In this document: in pieces, positions 45,551 through 56,063 of the stretch
Layout of the letters: each line of letters starts with the position of its first letter
How positions within the stretch are numbered: the first letter of the stretch is position 1
Source of the DNA: an uncultured Pelagibacteraceae bacterium
Lineage (GTDB): Bacteria; Pseudomonadota; Alphaproteobacteria; Pelagibacterales; Pelagibacteraceae
Direction of reading: 5' to 3'
Length of the DNA stretch: 64,000 nucleotides
NCBI GenBank assembly: GCA_902532565.1
Contig: CACAIR010000003.1
Coordinates: 21,144 to 85,143 of the forward strand
Program-made: the position numbers and the translations under genes
The notes under the pieces: generated by a model
Databases searched by the model: none
What the model saw: the letters and a program-made list of their open reading frames with translations, nothing else
What the model was told of the DNA's origin: nothing

Positions 45551-47011
45551 ATGAATTCTGTTGTAATAGGTTCGGGCTTTGGAGGTATGGCTGCTGCACT
45601 TCGTCTAAAAGCTAAAGGTCATGATGTAACTTTAGTTGAAAAACATCCAGATCTTGGTGGCAGAGCAAGAGTATTTAAAAAAAATGGATTTATTTATGAT
45701 GGCGGCCCAACAGTAATTACAGCACCACACTTAATTAATGAACTGTTTGAATTATTTCAAAAAAATCCAAATGATTATATTAAATTAACACCTCTTAAAG
45801 TTTGGTATCAATTCATTTTTGAAGATAAATCAAAGTTCAATTACTCTGGTGACGAAAATGAAATGAAAAGACAAATTGAGCTTATTAACAAAGAAGATGC
45901 TCACGGATATGAAAAACTTGTTAATTTTACTAAAAAAATTTTTGATAAAGGTTTTACAGAACTAGCTGATGTACCCTTTGATAAGCCTTCAGTGATGATG
46001 AAACAATTACCCTCATTACTCAAACTCAAAAGTTATAAGTCAGTATATTCACTGGTATCATCTTATATTAAAAATGAAAAATTAAGAAGAATGTTAAGCA
46101 TGCATCCTCTTTTAGTTGGTGGAAATCCATTCACCACAACCTCCATATATGGATTGATTTTATACTTAGAAAAAAAATGGGGCATTCACTATTCTATGGG
46201 TGGAACAGGAAATATCATAAAAGGTTTTGAAAAATTAATGAATGAAGAAGGTATCAAGATAATTAAAGGATCTGAGGTAACTCAAATAATTTCAAATCAA
46301 AATCAGATTACTGGAGTTCAATTAGATAACTCTGAAAAGATAGCGGCTAAGAAAGTTATTTGTAATGCAGATCCACCGGGTGTTTATGAAAAAATGTTAA
46401 ACGGCCAGAGTAATAATTCTTTTATGTTTAAATGGAAAAAAAATAGAATGGAATATTCAATGGGTTTATTTGTTTATTATTTTGGAACAAAAAAAATTTA
46501 CAATAATGTTGAACATCACACCATTAAATTTGGAAATAAATATAAAGAGCACCTTGATGACATCTTTAATAATAAAAAATTAAACAACGATATAAGTTAT
46601 TATCTACATAGACCCACTGCCACTGATAAATCCATGGCACCAAATGGACATGATTGTTTCTATGTTCTAGTTCCTGTTCCCAATAACCAATCAAAAATTG
46701 ATTGGTCATTAGAGGGTGAAAAAATGAAAAATTTAGTGGTAAAAAAAATGGAGAAAGATTTAATGCCAAACTTAAAAGAAAATATTGTCGAAGATTTTTA
46801 TTTGACACCAGACTATTTTGAAAAAGATCTCAATACAAAATATGGTTCTGGTTTTTCTATACAGCCAAAATTCTCACAATCTGCTTACTTTAGATTTCAT
46901 AACAAATCTGAAATTTATAACAATTTGTATTTTGTTGGTGCAGGAACTCATCCTGGGGCAGGTGTACCCGGGGTACTTTCCTCAGCAAAGGTTTTAGATA
47001 AAATTTTATAA
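45551..47011 (+). CDS. crtI: phytoene desaturase
   Basis: VIGSGFGGMAAALRLKAKGHDVTLVEKHPDLGGRA, YDGGPTVITAP, FVGAGTHPGAGVPGVLSSAK. Confidence 0.96.
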   Translation: MNSVVIGSGFGGMAAALRLKAKGHDVTLVEKHPDLGGRARVFKKNGFIYDGGPTVITAPHLINELFELFQKNPNDYIKLTPLKVWYQFIFEDKSKFNYSGDENEMKRQIELINKEDAHGYEKLVNFTKKIFDKGFTELADVPFDKPSVMMKQLPSLLKLKSYKSVYSLVSSYIKNEKLRRMLSMHPLLVGGNPFTTTSIYGLILYLEKKWGIHYSMGGTGNIIKGFEKLMNEEGIKIIKGSEVTQIISNQNQITGVQLDNSEKIAAKKVICNADPPGVYEKMLNGQSNNSFMFKWKKNRMEYSMGLFVYYFGTKKIYNNVEHHTIKFGNKYKEHLDDIFNNKKLNNDISYYLHRPTATDKSMAPNGHDCFYVLVPVPNNQSKIDWSLEGEKMKNLVVKKMEKDLMPNLKENIVEDFYLTPDYFEKDLNTKYGSGFSIQPKFSQSAYFRFHNKSEIYNNLYFVGAGTHPGAGVPGVLSSAKVLDKIL

Positions 47012-47862
47012 TGTCCTCTAAAAATTATTTATCTATTTACGCAAAATCATTTAATTGGGCTGGTTTTTTTTTACCAAAAAAAACCTATAAAAATTGTTCT
47101 CATTTATATGATTTTTGCAGAGTTATAGATAATATTGCAGATGACGAAGATGAAATAGAAATAAAAAAAACAAAATTCCAAAAATTTGTAAGTGATTTTA
47201 AACAAAAAAATTTTGAGGATCCTATTATTCAAAATATGTGGAATATTATTGATGAATTCAATATTTCTCTAGAAATAATTTATGATTTATTTGATGGGAT
47301 AGAGTCAGACATAAAGCAAAATGTAAAAATAGATACTCGAAAAGATCTTTTAATCTATTGTTATAGAGTAGCTGGAACAGTCGGACTGATGATGGCAAAA
47401 ATTTTTAAAGTTACCAAAAAACAATCTCTTAAATCTGCCATAGATCTTGGTATAGCAATGCAATTAACCAATATATCAAGAGATGTGATTGAGGACTCAA
47501 AAAAAAATAGATCTTATATAAATGGAAATTTTGAGGAAATCAATTCAACTATAAAATTTGCAGATACATTTTATAAAAATTCATTTTACTCCATAAGAGA
47601 AATCCCACTAAGCTTTAGATTTAGTATTTTAGTTGCTAGAAGAATATACAGAAAAATTGGATATAAAATTTTGAAAAAGAAAACCTTTGAAAATTATAGT
47701 AAATCTGGAAAAATTTACGTTTCAAACTTTGAGAAAGTTTTAGAGACCATTTTATCAATTTATGATCTAATTATACTTTCTTTGTTAAATAAAAAAGATG
47801 ATCAAATCAAACATGATCATTTATTGATTGATAAAGAAATTAATCTTGATGAAAGAATTTGA
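47011..47862 (+). CDS. crtB: phytoene synthase
   Basis: FCRVIDNIADDED, YCYRVAGTVGLMMAKIF, GIAMQLTNISRDVIED. Confidence 0.95.
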   Translation: MSSKNYLSIYAKSFNWAGFFLPKKTYKNCSHLYDFCRVIDNIADDEDEIEIKKTKFQKFVSDFKQKNFEDPIIQNMWNIIDEFNISLEIIYDLFDGIESDIKQNVKIDTRKDLLIYCYRVAGTVGLMMAKIFKVTKKQSLKSAIDLGIAMQLTNISRDVIEDSKKNRSYINGNFEEINSTIKFADTFYKNSFYSIREIPLSFRFSILVARRIYRKIGYKILKKKTFENYSKSGKIYVSNFEKVLETILSIYDLIILSLLNKKDDQIKHDHLLIDKEINLDERI

Positions 47863-48916
47863 TTACATAATTATTGGAGGTGGTTGTGCTGGTTTATCTC
47901 TAGCTTATGAGTTAGAAATCCATAATAAATTAGAAAATAAAACCTTAGCAATTATAGAACCTAGAGATGAATACAAAAGAGATAAGACCTGGTCTTTTTG
48001 GAAAGTTTCTGAACATAATTTTGATGATTGTGTCATAAAAAATTGGAAAAATTTTTCTGTTAATGCTCCAAATAAAACTAATTTCCTTAATTGTGAAAAT
48101 TATCCATACCAAAGCATTGATAGTGGATTATTTTATGAGAAAATAAATAATTCATTAAAGAAAAATAAAAATATCTTCTTTTTAAAGGAGCTTAAAGATA
48201 TCAACATAAAAAATTCATTTATATTTAATAGTGTTACTTCTATCAAAAAAGACTTTAAAAATTTATGGCAACACTTTTGTGGGGTTGAAATAGAGACAGA
48301 AAATGATTATTTCGATGAAAATATTTTTAATCTCATGGATTTTGATTGTGATCAAAGAGAAAGTGTTCATTTTTATTACACACTACCCTTTTCGAAAAAT
48401 AAGGCATTGATTGAAAGTACCTGGCTCTCAAAAATGAATGACGACTCTCAAAAAAATTATGATCAACAAATTAAAGAATATATTGAAAAAAAATTAAATT
48501 TAAAAAATTACAAAATTACATATAAAGAAATAGGTGCGATTCCACTTTTTTATCCATCATTTAAAAATGAAAAAAATAAAATCAATATTGGAACTGCCGG
48601 TGGCATGACAAGATTAAGTACTGGATATACTTTTTTGAATATACAAGAACATAGTAAATTTATTAGAAAAAATATTGAAAATATTCACTATGCTAAAAAA
48701 TTTGAAATAGATAAAAAATATCAATTTTTGGATGAAATATTTTTACGGGTTCTTGAAAAACATCCAAAACAAATGTCGGAAATTTTTTTTAAAATGTTTC
48801 AAAGTTCACCTAAAACAATTATAAAATTTCTCTCCAATAAGAGTAATTTTCTTGAAGATTTGACTATAATTTTAAAAATGCCAAAATGGATTTTTATCAA
48901 AGCTTTATTTTATTAA
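47849..48916 (+). CDS. crtY: lycopene beta-cyclase
   Basis: DYIIIGGGCAGLSLAYEL, RDKTWSFW, TAGGMTRLSTGYTFLNIQ. Confidence 0.93.
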   Translation: MKEFDYIIIGGGCAGLSLAYELEIHNKLENKTLAIIEPRDEYKRDKTWSFWKVSEHNFDDCVIKNWKNFSVNAPNKTNFLNCENYPYQSIDSGLFYEKINNSLKKNKNIFFLKELKDINIKNSFIFNSVTSIKKDFKNLWQHFCGVEIETENDYFDENIFNLMDFDCDQRESVHFYYTLPFSKNKALIESTWLSKMNDDSQKNYDQQIKEYIEKKLNLKNYKITYKEIGAIPLFYPSFKNEKNKINIGTAGGMTRLSTGYTFLNIQEHSKFIRKNIENIHYAKKFEIDKKYQFLDEIFLRVLEKHPKQMSEIFFKMFQSSPKTIIKFLSNKSNFLEDLTIILKMPKWIFIKALFY

Positions 48917-48922
48917 ACTTTA

Positions 48923-49867
48923 ATGAATATGAATCTAAAAAAAATAAATTTTAATCATTCTTTTATTTTTTTTTTATTCTGTAATATTTTTTCTTTAATA
49001 CTTTTTAAATTTAATAGCTTTATATTGTCACCATTATTTTGTTTATTTTTGATTTTAATCATTGGTGTATCACATGGGTCTTTGGATCATGTCAAAGGTG
49101 GAAAACTTCTAAAGATTTACAAAATTGAAAATATAGCTCTATTTTATACTTCATATATCTTAATAGCTGTTCTGGTTGTAACGCTTTGGGTTTTAATACC
49201 ATCTATCTTGTTAATAATATTTCTACTGGTTGCCTCATATCATTTTGGCAAAGAGGATACACAATTTTTACAGAACTATAACTCACACTTTATTGGGATA
49301 TTGTATTTCCTAAAAGGATCTCTTGTTATTTTGGCACCATTGTATTTTCATTTTGATGAAACTATAACAATATTTAAATTATTATTAATTGATAATGAAA
49401 ATTTTTATTCAAGTTTAAGTTTTGTTGAGAATAATAAATTAATAGATTTAGGGATAATTCTAAGTTCTATTTCGAGTATTATTTTGTTTATTAAAAAATT
49501 TACTTTAAAGAATTTTTCTATTTTTTTTGATTATTTTTCTATATTGATTTTAAATTACTATCTCTCTCCTTTAGTAGCATTTACTGCTTATTTTTGTTTT
49601 TTACATTCTGTAAGACATAGCATCACATTAATTTTCGAATTAGATAACAATAATATTAAAAATGGGTTATTGAATTTTATTAAAAAGGCTATGCCACTTA
49701 CGATATTAACTGCTATTATTTGTTTAGTTGGTATTTATTTGCTTAATTTTAAATATGATTTTGATAACTCAATTATTAAAGTCATTTTTATAGGTTTGGC
49801 GTCTTTAACATTTCCACATATATTACTTGAGTACCTTTTAGATAAAAATGAAAAACAAAGAACTTAA
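48923..49867 (+). CDS. blh: Brp/Blh-family beta-carotene 15,15'-dioxygenase
   Basis: Polytopic membrane protein with conserved His motifs GVSHGSLDHVKG, YHFGKED, CFLHSVRH, FPHILLEYLL. Confidence 0.92.
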   Translation: MNMNLKKINFNHSFIFFLFCNIFSLILFKFNSFILSPLFCLFLILIIGVSHGSLDHVKGGKLLKIYKIENIALFYTSYILIAVLVVTLWVLIPSILLIIFLLVASYHFGKEDTQFLQNYNSHFIGILYFLKGSLVILAPLYFHFDETITIFKLLLIDNENFYSSLSFVENNKLIDLGIILSSISSIILFIKKFTLKNFSIFFDYFSILILNYYLSPLVAFTAYFCFLHSVRHSITLIFELDNNNIKNGLLNFIKKAMPLTILTAIICLVGIYLLNFKYDFDNSIIKVIFIGLASLTFPHILLEYLLDKNEKQRT

Positions 49868-50792
49868 AATATTATTATCTGCTCCACGGGGTTTTTGCGC
49901 GGGTGTTGAACGAGCAATTGAAATTGTTGAAAAATCAATTCAAAAGTATGGTTCTCCAGTTTATGTTAGACATGAAATAGTACACAATAAATTTGTTGTT
50001 GATGACCTAAAGAATAAGGGTGCAATATTTGTGGAAGAACTTGAAGAAATTGAAGATAAAACAAGACCAGTTATTTTTTCTGCACATGGTGTTCCAAAAA
50101 AAATTCCACAAGATGCAAAAAAATATAATATGACTTATGTTGATGCAACATGTCCCTTGGTTTCTAAAGTTCATAGAGAAGCTGAAAATCTTCATAAAGC
50201 TGGATACCATTTAATTTTAATAGGACATGAAAATCATCCCGAGGTGATTGGAACTATGGGACAATTACCTAAAGGATCTATCGATCTTATTCAAAACGAG
50301 GATGAAGCAAAGGATTATGACACAAAAAACTTTGAAAAAATTGCCTATGTTACCCAAACAACCCTATCAGTAGATGATACGAAAGAAATAATATCAATAT
50401 TAAAAAAAAAAATTTTGAACATTAGAGAGCCTGCAAAAGAAGATATTTGTTATGCAACAACTAACAGACAAATGGCGGTTAAAAATATCGCAGAAAAGTG
50501 CGATCTTTTTTTTGTTATTGGTAGTCGAAATTCATCTAACTCAGTAAGACTTGTTGAGGTTGCTAAAAAATCGGGGTGTGAAAACTCAATACTAATCCAC
50601 TCACAAAGTGAAATTCCGTTCAACTTAATTGAAAATTCAAATATAATCGGAATTTCATCTGGTGCGTCTGCGCCTGAAATACTTGTCGAAAATTTCATTA
50701 AAGAATTGAAAAATAAATTCACAGTCACTATAGAAGAAGTGGAAATAGTAAAAGAAAACGTTATTTTTCGTGTTCCAAAAAAATTAAATTAA
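49848..50792 (+). CDS. ispH: 4-hydroxy-3-methylbut-2-enyl diphosphate reductase
   Basis: SAPRGFCAGVERAIEIVE, VRHEIVHNKFVV, IFSAHGVP, DATCPLVSKVH. Confidence 0.97.
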   Translation: MKNKELKILLSAPRGFCAGVERAIEIVEKSIQKYGSPVYVRHEIVHNKFVVDDLKNKGAIFVEELEEIEDKTRPVIFSAHGVPKKIPQDAKKYNMTYVDATCPLVSKVHREAENLHKAGYHLILIGHENHPEVIGTMGQLPKGSIDLIQNEDEAKDYDTKNFEKIAYVTQTTLSVDDTKEIISILKKKILNIREPAKEDICYATTNRQMAVKNIAEKCDLFFVIGSRNSSNSVRLVEVAKKSGCENSILIHSQSEIPFNLIENSNIIGISSGASAPEILVENFIKELKNKFTVTIEEVEIVKENVIFRVPKKLN

Positions 50793-51758
50793 ATGGCTGT
50801 TTATACAAAGATAAATAAGAAAGACATTTCGTATATCAATAAAAAATTTGAGAACCAAAAATTTTTAAATTTCAAAGGTATAAAACAAGGAATTGAAAAT
50901 ACTAATTATCTACTAAAATCAAAAAATAATAAATTTATACTAACTATTTTTGAAAAAAGAGTTCAAAAAAAAGAAATCCCTTTTTTTATGAAACTAATGG
51001 ATCAACTGAACGATCTAAAGATAAGATGTCCAAAACCACTAAAAAATCGTGATGGAAAATATCTATTTAAAATAAAGAATAAGGTAGCTTGTGTTGTTTC
51101 ATTTCTTGATGGAAAAGATAAAAAAAATCTTAGTCTGAAGAATTGTTTTGATATAGGAAAAACTATTGCTCAAATGCATTCTTCCTCAAAAAAAATTAAA
51201 TTGTTTAGAAAAAACTCAATGAATATAAAAAATTTAAATCCATTATTAAAAAGTATTAAATTTAAATCGAAAAAATTCATTAATTTAGAAAAATTTCTCA
51301 AAAGTAATTTTAGAGAAATTAAAAATAAATGGCCAAAAAAATTGCCGAATGGAATAATACATGGTGACCTTTTTATAGATAATATATTTTTTAAAAATAA
51401 TGAGATATCTGGAATTATTGATTTTTATTTTGCTGCAAACGATTATTTTATGTATGAAATAGCGATATGTATCAACGCTCTATGTTTTGATAAAAAAAAA
51501 TCACAATTTAAATTAAATAAAAGAAAGGTTAAAAATTTAATTAGAGGATATGAGGGTCTTAAAAAAATCTCTGGAATTGAGAAAAAATCATTGAATATTT
51601 TATGCCGTGCTGCTGCGATGAGATATTTTCTAACAAGACTTTACGACTATACAAATACTCCAAAAACTGCTTTGATAAAAATTAAGGATCCAAGAGAATA
51701 TTATCAAAAACTGATAATTCATAATAATTTAAAAAGCTACAAGGATTATTTAATTTAA
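50793..51758 (+). CDS. thrB: homoserine kinase type II
   Basis: IENTNYLL, GIIHGDLFIDNIFFKNNEISGIIDFYFA; upstream of rnhA. Confidence 0.92.
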   Translation: MAVYTKINKKDISYINKKFENQKFLNFKGIKQGIENTNYLLKSKNNKFILTIFEKRVQKKEIPFFMKLMDQLNDLKIRCPKPLKNRDGKYLFKIKNKVACVVSFLDGKDKKNLSLKNCFDIGKTIAQMHSSSKKIKLFRKNSMNIKNLNPLLKSIKFKSKKFINLEKFLKSNFREIKNKWPKKLPNGIIHGDLFIDNIFFKNNEISGIIDFYFAANDYFMYEIAICINALCFDKKKSQFKLNKRKVKNLIRGYEGLKKISGIEKKSLNILCRAAAMRYFLTRLYDYTNTPKTALIKIKDPREYYQKLIIHNNLKSYKDYLI

Positions 51759-52180
51759 TGATTAAAATTTATACTGATGGTTCATGTCTTGGTAATCCAG
51801 GCAATGGTGGTTGGGCAGCAATAATATTAAAGGATGGGGAAAAAATTGAACTCAAAGGAAGTAAAAAAGATACTACAAATAATCAGATGGAATTATTAGC
51901 ACCTATAGAGGCGCTTAAAAAAATTCCAAAAGGAAGCAAAGTTCAAATTTTTACTGACTCGAAATATGTTAAGTCTGGCATAACAGAGTGGATACACAAT
52001 TGGAAAAAAAATGGATGGAAAACTTCAAACAAAAAAGAAGTAAGTAATAAAGCACTTTGGACAGAATTAGATCTTCTAAATAATGAGTTTGAAATAAGTT
52101 GGAACTGGGTAAAAGCTCATTCAACCGATGAATTAAATAATGAAGTAGATTTACTTGCTAAAGATGCTGCCAATTTATAG
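51758..52180 (+). CDS. rnhA: ribonuclease HI
   Basis: IYTDGSCLGNPGNGGWAAI, TTNNQMELLAPIEAL, TDSKYVKSGI, WVKAHS. Confidence 0.97.
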   Translation: MIKIYTDGSCLGNPGNGGWAAIILKDGEKIELKGSKKDTTNNQMELLAPIEALKKIPKGSKVQIFTDSKYVKSGITEWIHNWKKNGWKTSNKKEVSNKALWTELDLLNNEFEISWNWVKAHSTDELNNEVDLLAKDAANL

Positions 52181-52210
52181 TTGTAGCAACTGGCAAAAGA
52201 ACTACCCTAC

Positions 52211-52699
52211 CTAGATTAAATTATTTAATAAATTCTCTGCTGAAGTTAAACCACATTCTTTAGTTTCTTTTTCAACATGGATATTAACAATTGTGAAATT
52301 TTCAATCACCATTAAATAACGATTTGATCTTATTCCCATTCCTTTTGCATTTCGATCAACTTCTGCGCCAATTGCTTTAGTAAATAATAAATATGGGTCA
52401 GATAACATTTTAATTTTATCTCCAGTATTATTAATCTCACCCCAGCCATTCATCACATAAGGATCATTTACTGATAAACAAAATATATTTTCTATTCCTT
52501 TTGCTTTAATTTTGTCAGCATTTGCTACAAAACCTGGTAAGTGTAGTTTGGAGCAAGTTGATGTAAATGCCCCAGGTAAACCAAACAAAACAACTTTACC
52601 ATCACCAATTGTTTCCCTTAATTTACTTTTTTGAGGCTCTCCATCAACAAGTTGAAAAATCTCTGTATCTGGGAGTTGATCTTTTATTTTAAGTTTCAT
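52211..52699 (-). CDS. peroxiredoxin (Prx5-like)
   Basis: LFGLPGAFTSTCSKLHLPGFV catalytic motif. Confidence 0.93.
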   Translation of the reverse strand: MKLKIKDQLPDTEIFQLVDGEPQKSKLRETIGDGKVVLFGLPGAFTSTCSKLHLPGFVANADKIKAKGIENIFCLSVNDPYVMNGWGEINNTGDKIKMLSDPYLLFTKAIGAEVDRNAKGMGIRSNRYLMVIENFTIVNIHVEKETKECGLTSAENLLNNLI

Positions 52700-54069
52700 A
52701 TCGAATTCATTACATATTTTTTAACTTTTTCAATATCATTTGAAAGAAGTTCAAATTTTTCTTTTCTGTCATTAACATATTTAAGACTTTCTGGTAAATT
52801 TTCAGTTTTTGATATTGCATCTTCTATTGCCTTTGGAAATTTACATGGGTGGGCAGTTGATAATACAACACAATTTTTTTCCAATCCTAGTTTTCTCACA
52901 GCACCAATACCTACTGCAGTATGCGGATCAACTACCATCTGATGTTCATCATTGATAGTTTTTATCATTTCAACAGTTTCGTTTTCATCAAGCATTTCAG
53001 ATATAAAATTCTTTTTGATTTTATCTAAGTCGTTTTTATCAATTTTATAAGTGTTATTTTTTATTTCACCCATTACATCTTTTGTAACTTCTGAGTTACA
53101 ATCTTTTACGTCGTATAAAAGCCTTTCGAAATTACTTGCTATTTGTATATCCATACTTGGAGTATTTGTTTCCTCAACTTTCTTTTGACTATAATCACCA
53201 CCAGATATAGCTCTGTGCAGTATGTCATTTTTATTTGTAGCTACGATTAGTTTATCAATTGGAAGACCTAGTTTTTTGGCTAAATAACCAGCGTAAATAT
53301 CACCAAAGTTTCCTGTTGGAACAGAAAAGGACAAAGGTTGACCATTTCCAACTTTAAAGTAAGCGTAAAAATAATAAACCGATTGTACAACAATTCTTGC
53401 CCAATTAATTGAATTTACACCCGACATATTGATTGCTTTAGAAAATTTTTCGTCATTAAACATTGCTTTTACTAAATTTTGGCAATCGTCAAAATTACCC
53501 TCCACCGCAATGTTAAATACATTACTCTCCTCATGTATTGTCATTAGTCTTCTTTGCACAGGCGAAATTTTATTGTTGGGGTGTAATACAAAAACATTTA
53601 AATTATTTTTTCCCTTTAAAGCGTCTATGGCAGCTGCACCCGTATCGCCTGAAGTTGCAACAATTATATTAATTTTTTTTTGATCACGGCCTAAATGATA
53701 TTGATAAAAATTACCTATTAGTTGCATTGCAATGTCTTTAAATGCAAGTGTAGGTCCATGAAATAATTCTAATACTTTTAAATCTCCTAGATCTGATATT
53801 TTAACAACATCGTCGGATCTGAAATTTGAATATGATTTTGAAATCAAAGAGATTAGATCATCTTTAGACATGAAATCTCCTATAAATGGATAAATTATTT
53901 CAGCTGCTAATTCATTGTAACTGAGGTTTTTTAAATTATCTAATTCATCTTTTTTAAATGGTTTGATTAATTGAGGCACAAATAGTCCCCCATCATCTGC
54001 CAAGCCTTTGAGGAAAACATCTTTAAAAGTAAAGTTTTTCTGATTATTTCTTGTACTAATATAATTCAT
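52696..54069 (-). CDS. thrC: threonine synthase
   Basis: ADDGGLFVP, FHGPTLAFKDIAMQL, VATSGDTGAAAIDA, VPTGNFGDIYAGYLAKKLGLP. Confidence 0.97.
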   Translation of the reverse strand: MNYISTRNNQKNFTFKDVFLKGLADDGGLFVPQLIKPFKKDELDNLKNLSYNELAAEIIYPFIGDFMSKDDLISLISKSYSNFRSDDVVKISDLGDLKVLELFHGPTLAFKDIAMQLIGNFYQYHLGRDQKKINIIVATSGDTGAAAIDALKGKNNLNVFVLHPNNKISPVQRRLMTIHEESNVFNIAVEGNFDDCQNLVKAMFNDEKFSKAINMSGVNSINWARIVVQSVYYFYAYFKVGNGQPLSFSVPTGNFGDIYAGYLAKKLGLPIDKLIVATNKNDILHRAISGGDYSQKKVEETNTPSMDIQIASNFERLLYDVKDCNSEVTKDVMGEIKNNTYKIDKNDLDKIKKNFISEMLDENETVEMIKTINDEHQMVVDPHTAVGIGAVRKLGLEKNCVVLSTAHPCKFPKAIEDAISKTENLPESLKYVNDRKEKFELLSNDIEKVKKYVMNSI

Positions 54070-54723
54070 TTAATAATTCTTTTTTCTAAAATATAGATAT
54101 AGCAAAAGAATTGAAATCGCTAATGAAAACCATGTCATTGCATATTTTTTATGATTGTTAGAAATATTAGCAGTAATTTTTTTTGGTGAAGGAAACTGAT
54201 AATTTCCATCCAAATATATTATGTACTTAGAAAATCTTTTACCAGTAAATTTTGAGATATCTTCTCTATTCAAACTAAACCAGTAATTTTCTTTTATATC
54301 ATTATTTGGTTTAAATATATTTTTTCTACCCTGTGTTTTAAGAGTTCCTTGTATATTATTTTGATCCAATATATTTATCTCTGGCGTATTTTTTTTTTCA
54401 AATGGTATCCATCCTCTATTGAGTAAATAATTTTCACCATCTATTAGAATTGGATTTAAAACTTCAAACCCAGGTGTTCCAGAATCATTTAAATTATATA
54501 AGTAAATTTGTTTCTCAAAATCAACACGACCAGATGTTTTAATTTTGAGATAATTTTGTTGGTTAGATTGTGAAAGTTGAACTGGAGGATTTTTCAATGA
54601 ATTTTCAATTTCTAAAATGAGATTATTCTTCCAATTTAAACGAATTACTTGCCAAGTGCCTAAAGCAATAAAAACAAAGATAAAAAATATGATAAAAACT
54701 GAAAATAAAAATTTATGTTTCAA
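54070..54723 (-). CDS. SURF1 family cytochrome oxidase biogenesis protein
   Basis: LGTWQVIRLNWKNNLI, LLNRGWIPFEKK, C-terminal TM. Confidence 0.9.
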   Translation of the reverse strand: MKHKFLFSVFIIFFIFVFIALGTWQVIRLNWKNNLILEIENSLKNPPVQLSQSNQQNYLKIKTSGRVDFEKQIYLYNLNDSGTPGFEVLNPILIDGENYLLNRGWIPFEKKNTPEINILDQNNIQGTLKTQGRKNIFKPNNDIKENYWFSLNREDISKFTGKRFSKYIIYLDGNYQFPSPKKITANISNNHKKYAMTWFSLAISILLLYLYFRKKNY

Positions 54724-54731
54724 GGTTCAAA

Positions 54732-55520
54732 TTAGCTTCCCCAAATATATATTGCAGCAAATAAGAATAGCCAAACTACGTCAACGAAGTGCCAGTACCA
54801 GGCTGCAGCCTCAAATCCAAAGTGGTGATCTTTATTAAAATGACCAAGTTTTCCTCTCCATAAACATACTGCTAAAAAAATTGTTCCAACTATAACATGA
54901 AACCCGTGGAAACCTGTTGCCATATAAAATACAGAACCATAAATATGATCTGAAAAAGCAAATGTTGCATGATGATATTCATATGCTTGCAATGCAGTAA
55001 AACATATGCCCAATATTACTGTTAAAGTTAAACCCTGTATAAAGCTTTTTCTATCATCTTCTAGAAGCGCATGATGAGACCAAGTTACAGTTGTTCCTGA
55101 TAATAATAAAACTAAAGTATTAATTAATGGTATATCCCAAGGATCAAAAGTTTTAATATCCTTTGGGGGCCAAACATATCCAGTAAATTCGTTTGGAAAA
55201 AGGCTTACATCAAAGTATGCCCAAAACCACGCAACAAAAAACATTACTTCAGAAGCAATAAATAATGTCATTCCATAACGATGATGAATTTGAACTACGG
55301 GGGTATGATGGCCTTGATGTTCAGCCTCAATAACAACATCTCTGAACCACATATATGCTCCGTAAATTAATAAAGCAAAGCCTAAGTACATTCCCCAAGA
55401 TACTTCAGAGTGCATGTAATAAACTGCTCCTAATGCCAAAACTAAACATGAAAATGAAACATAAATTGGCCAAGGACTCGGGTCAACTAAGTGATAATCG
55501 TGTTTTTTTTCTGATGACAT
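54732..55520 (-). CDS. ctaE: cytochrome c oxidase subunit III
   Basis: EVMFFVAWFWAYFDVSLFP, GSVFYMATGFHGFHVIVGTIFL, WYWHFVDVVWLFLF. Confidence 0.97.
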   Translation of the reverse strand: MSSEKKHDYHLVDPSPWPIYVSFSCLVLALGAVYYMHSEVSWGMYLGFALLIYGAYMWFRDVVIEAEHQGHHTPVVQIHHRYGMTLFIASEVMFFVAWFWAYFDVSLFPNEFTGYVWPPKDIKTFDPWDIPLINTLVLLLSGTTVTWSHHALLEDDRKSFIQGLTLTVILGICFTALQAYEYHHATFAFSDHIYGSVFYMATGFHGFHVIVGTIFLAVCLWRGKLGHFNKDHHFGFEAAAWYWHFVDVVWLFLFAAIYIWGS

Positions 55521-55529
55521 TTTTTTGGA

Positions 55530-56063
55530 TTATGATTGTTTATAATAGTCTGTCGAGAAAAAAGTATACGACATAGTAACGTCGTGTAGATTTTGAACAT
55601 TCGGATCATTAACCATTTCTGGATCTAAATAAAAAGTCATGGTATAAGTGGTTTTTTCACCAGGTTTTAATTCTTGTTTTTCAAAACAAAAACATCCTAA
55701 TTTATTATAATATTTTCCAAAACTAGCAGGTGAAACATTAAAACTTGCTACACCAGCTGTTGGTTCATCACTATAATTTGTTACCTCAAATTCTATTTTA
55801 TTAACTTGGCCAACTTTCACATCGATTACATTTGATTTGGCTTTAAAATCCCATGGTAAATTGTTTATATTTGTATCAAATCTAACACTTACCACCTTAT
55901 CCAATACCATTTTTGGAGCATTGTTCGATACTTGAGTTGTCCCTCCAAAGCCAGTAACTCTACAAAAAAGATCATATAAAGGCACTGCAGCATAAGACAA
56001 ACCTAACATTAAAACAAATATACCAGCTAAAAGTAATGGAGTTAATTTTTTTTTTTCAATCAT
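55530..56063 (-). CDS. ctaG: cytochrome c oxidase assembly protein CtaG/Cox11
   Basis: AAVPLYDLFCRVTGFGGTTQ, NKLGCFCFEKQELKPGE copper-binding CFCF. Confidence 0.95.
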   Translation of the reverse strand: MIEKKKLTPLLLAGIFVLMLGLSYAAVPLYDLFCRVTGFGGTTQVSNNAPKMVLDKVVSVRFDTNINNLPWDFKAKSNVIDVKVGQVNKIEFEVTNYSDEPTAGVASFNVSPASFGKYYNKLGCFCFEKQELKPGEKTTYTMTFYLDPEMVNDPNVQNLHDVTMSYTFFSTDYYKQS

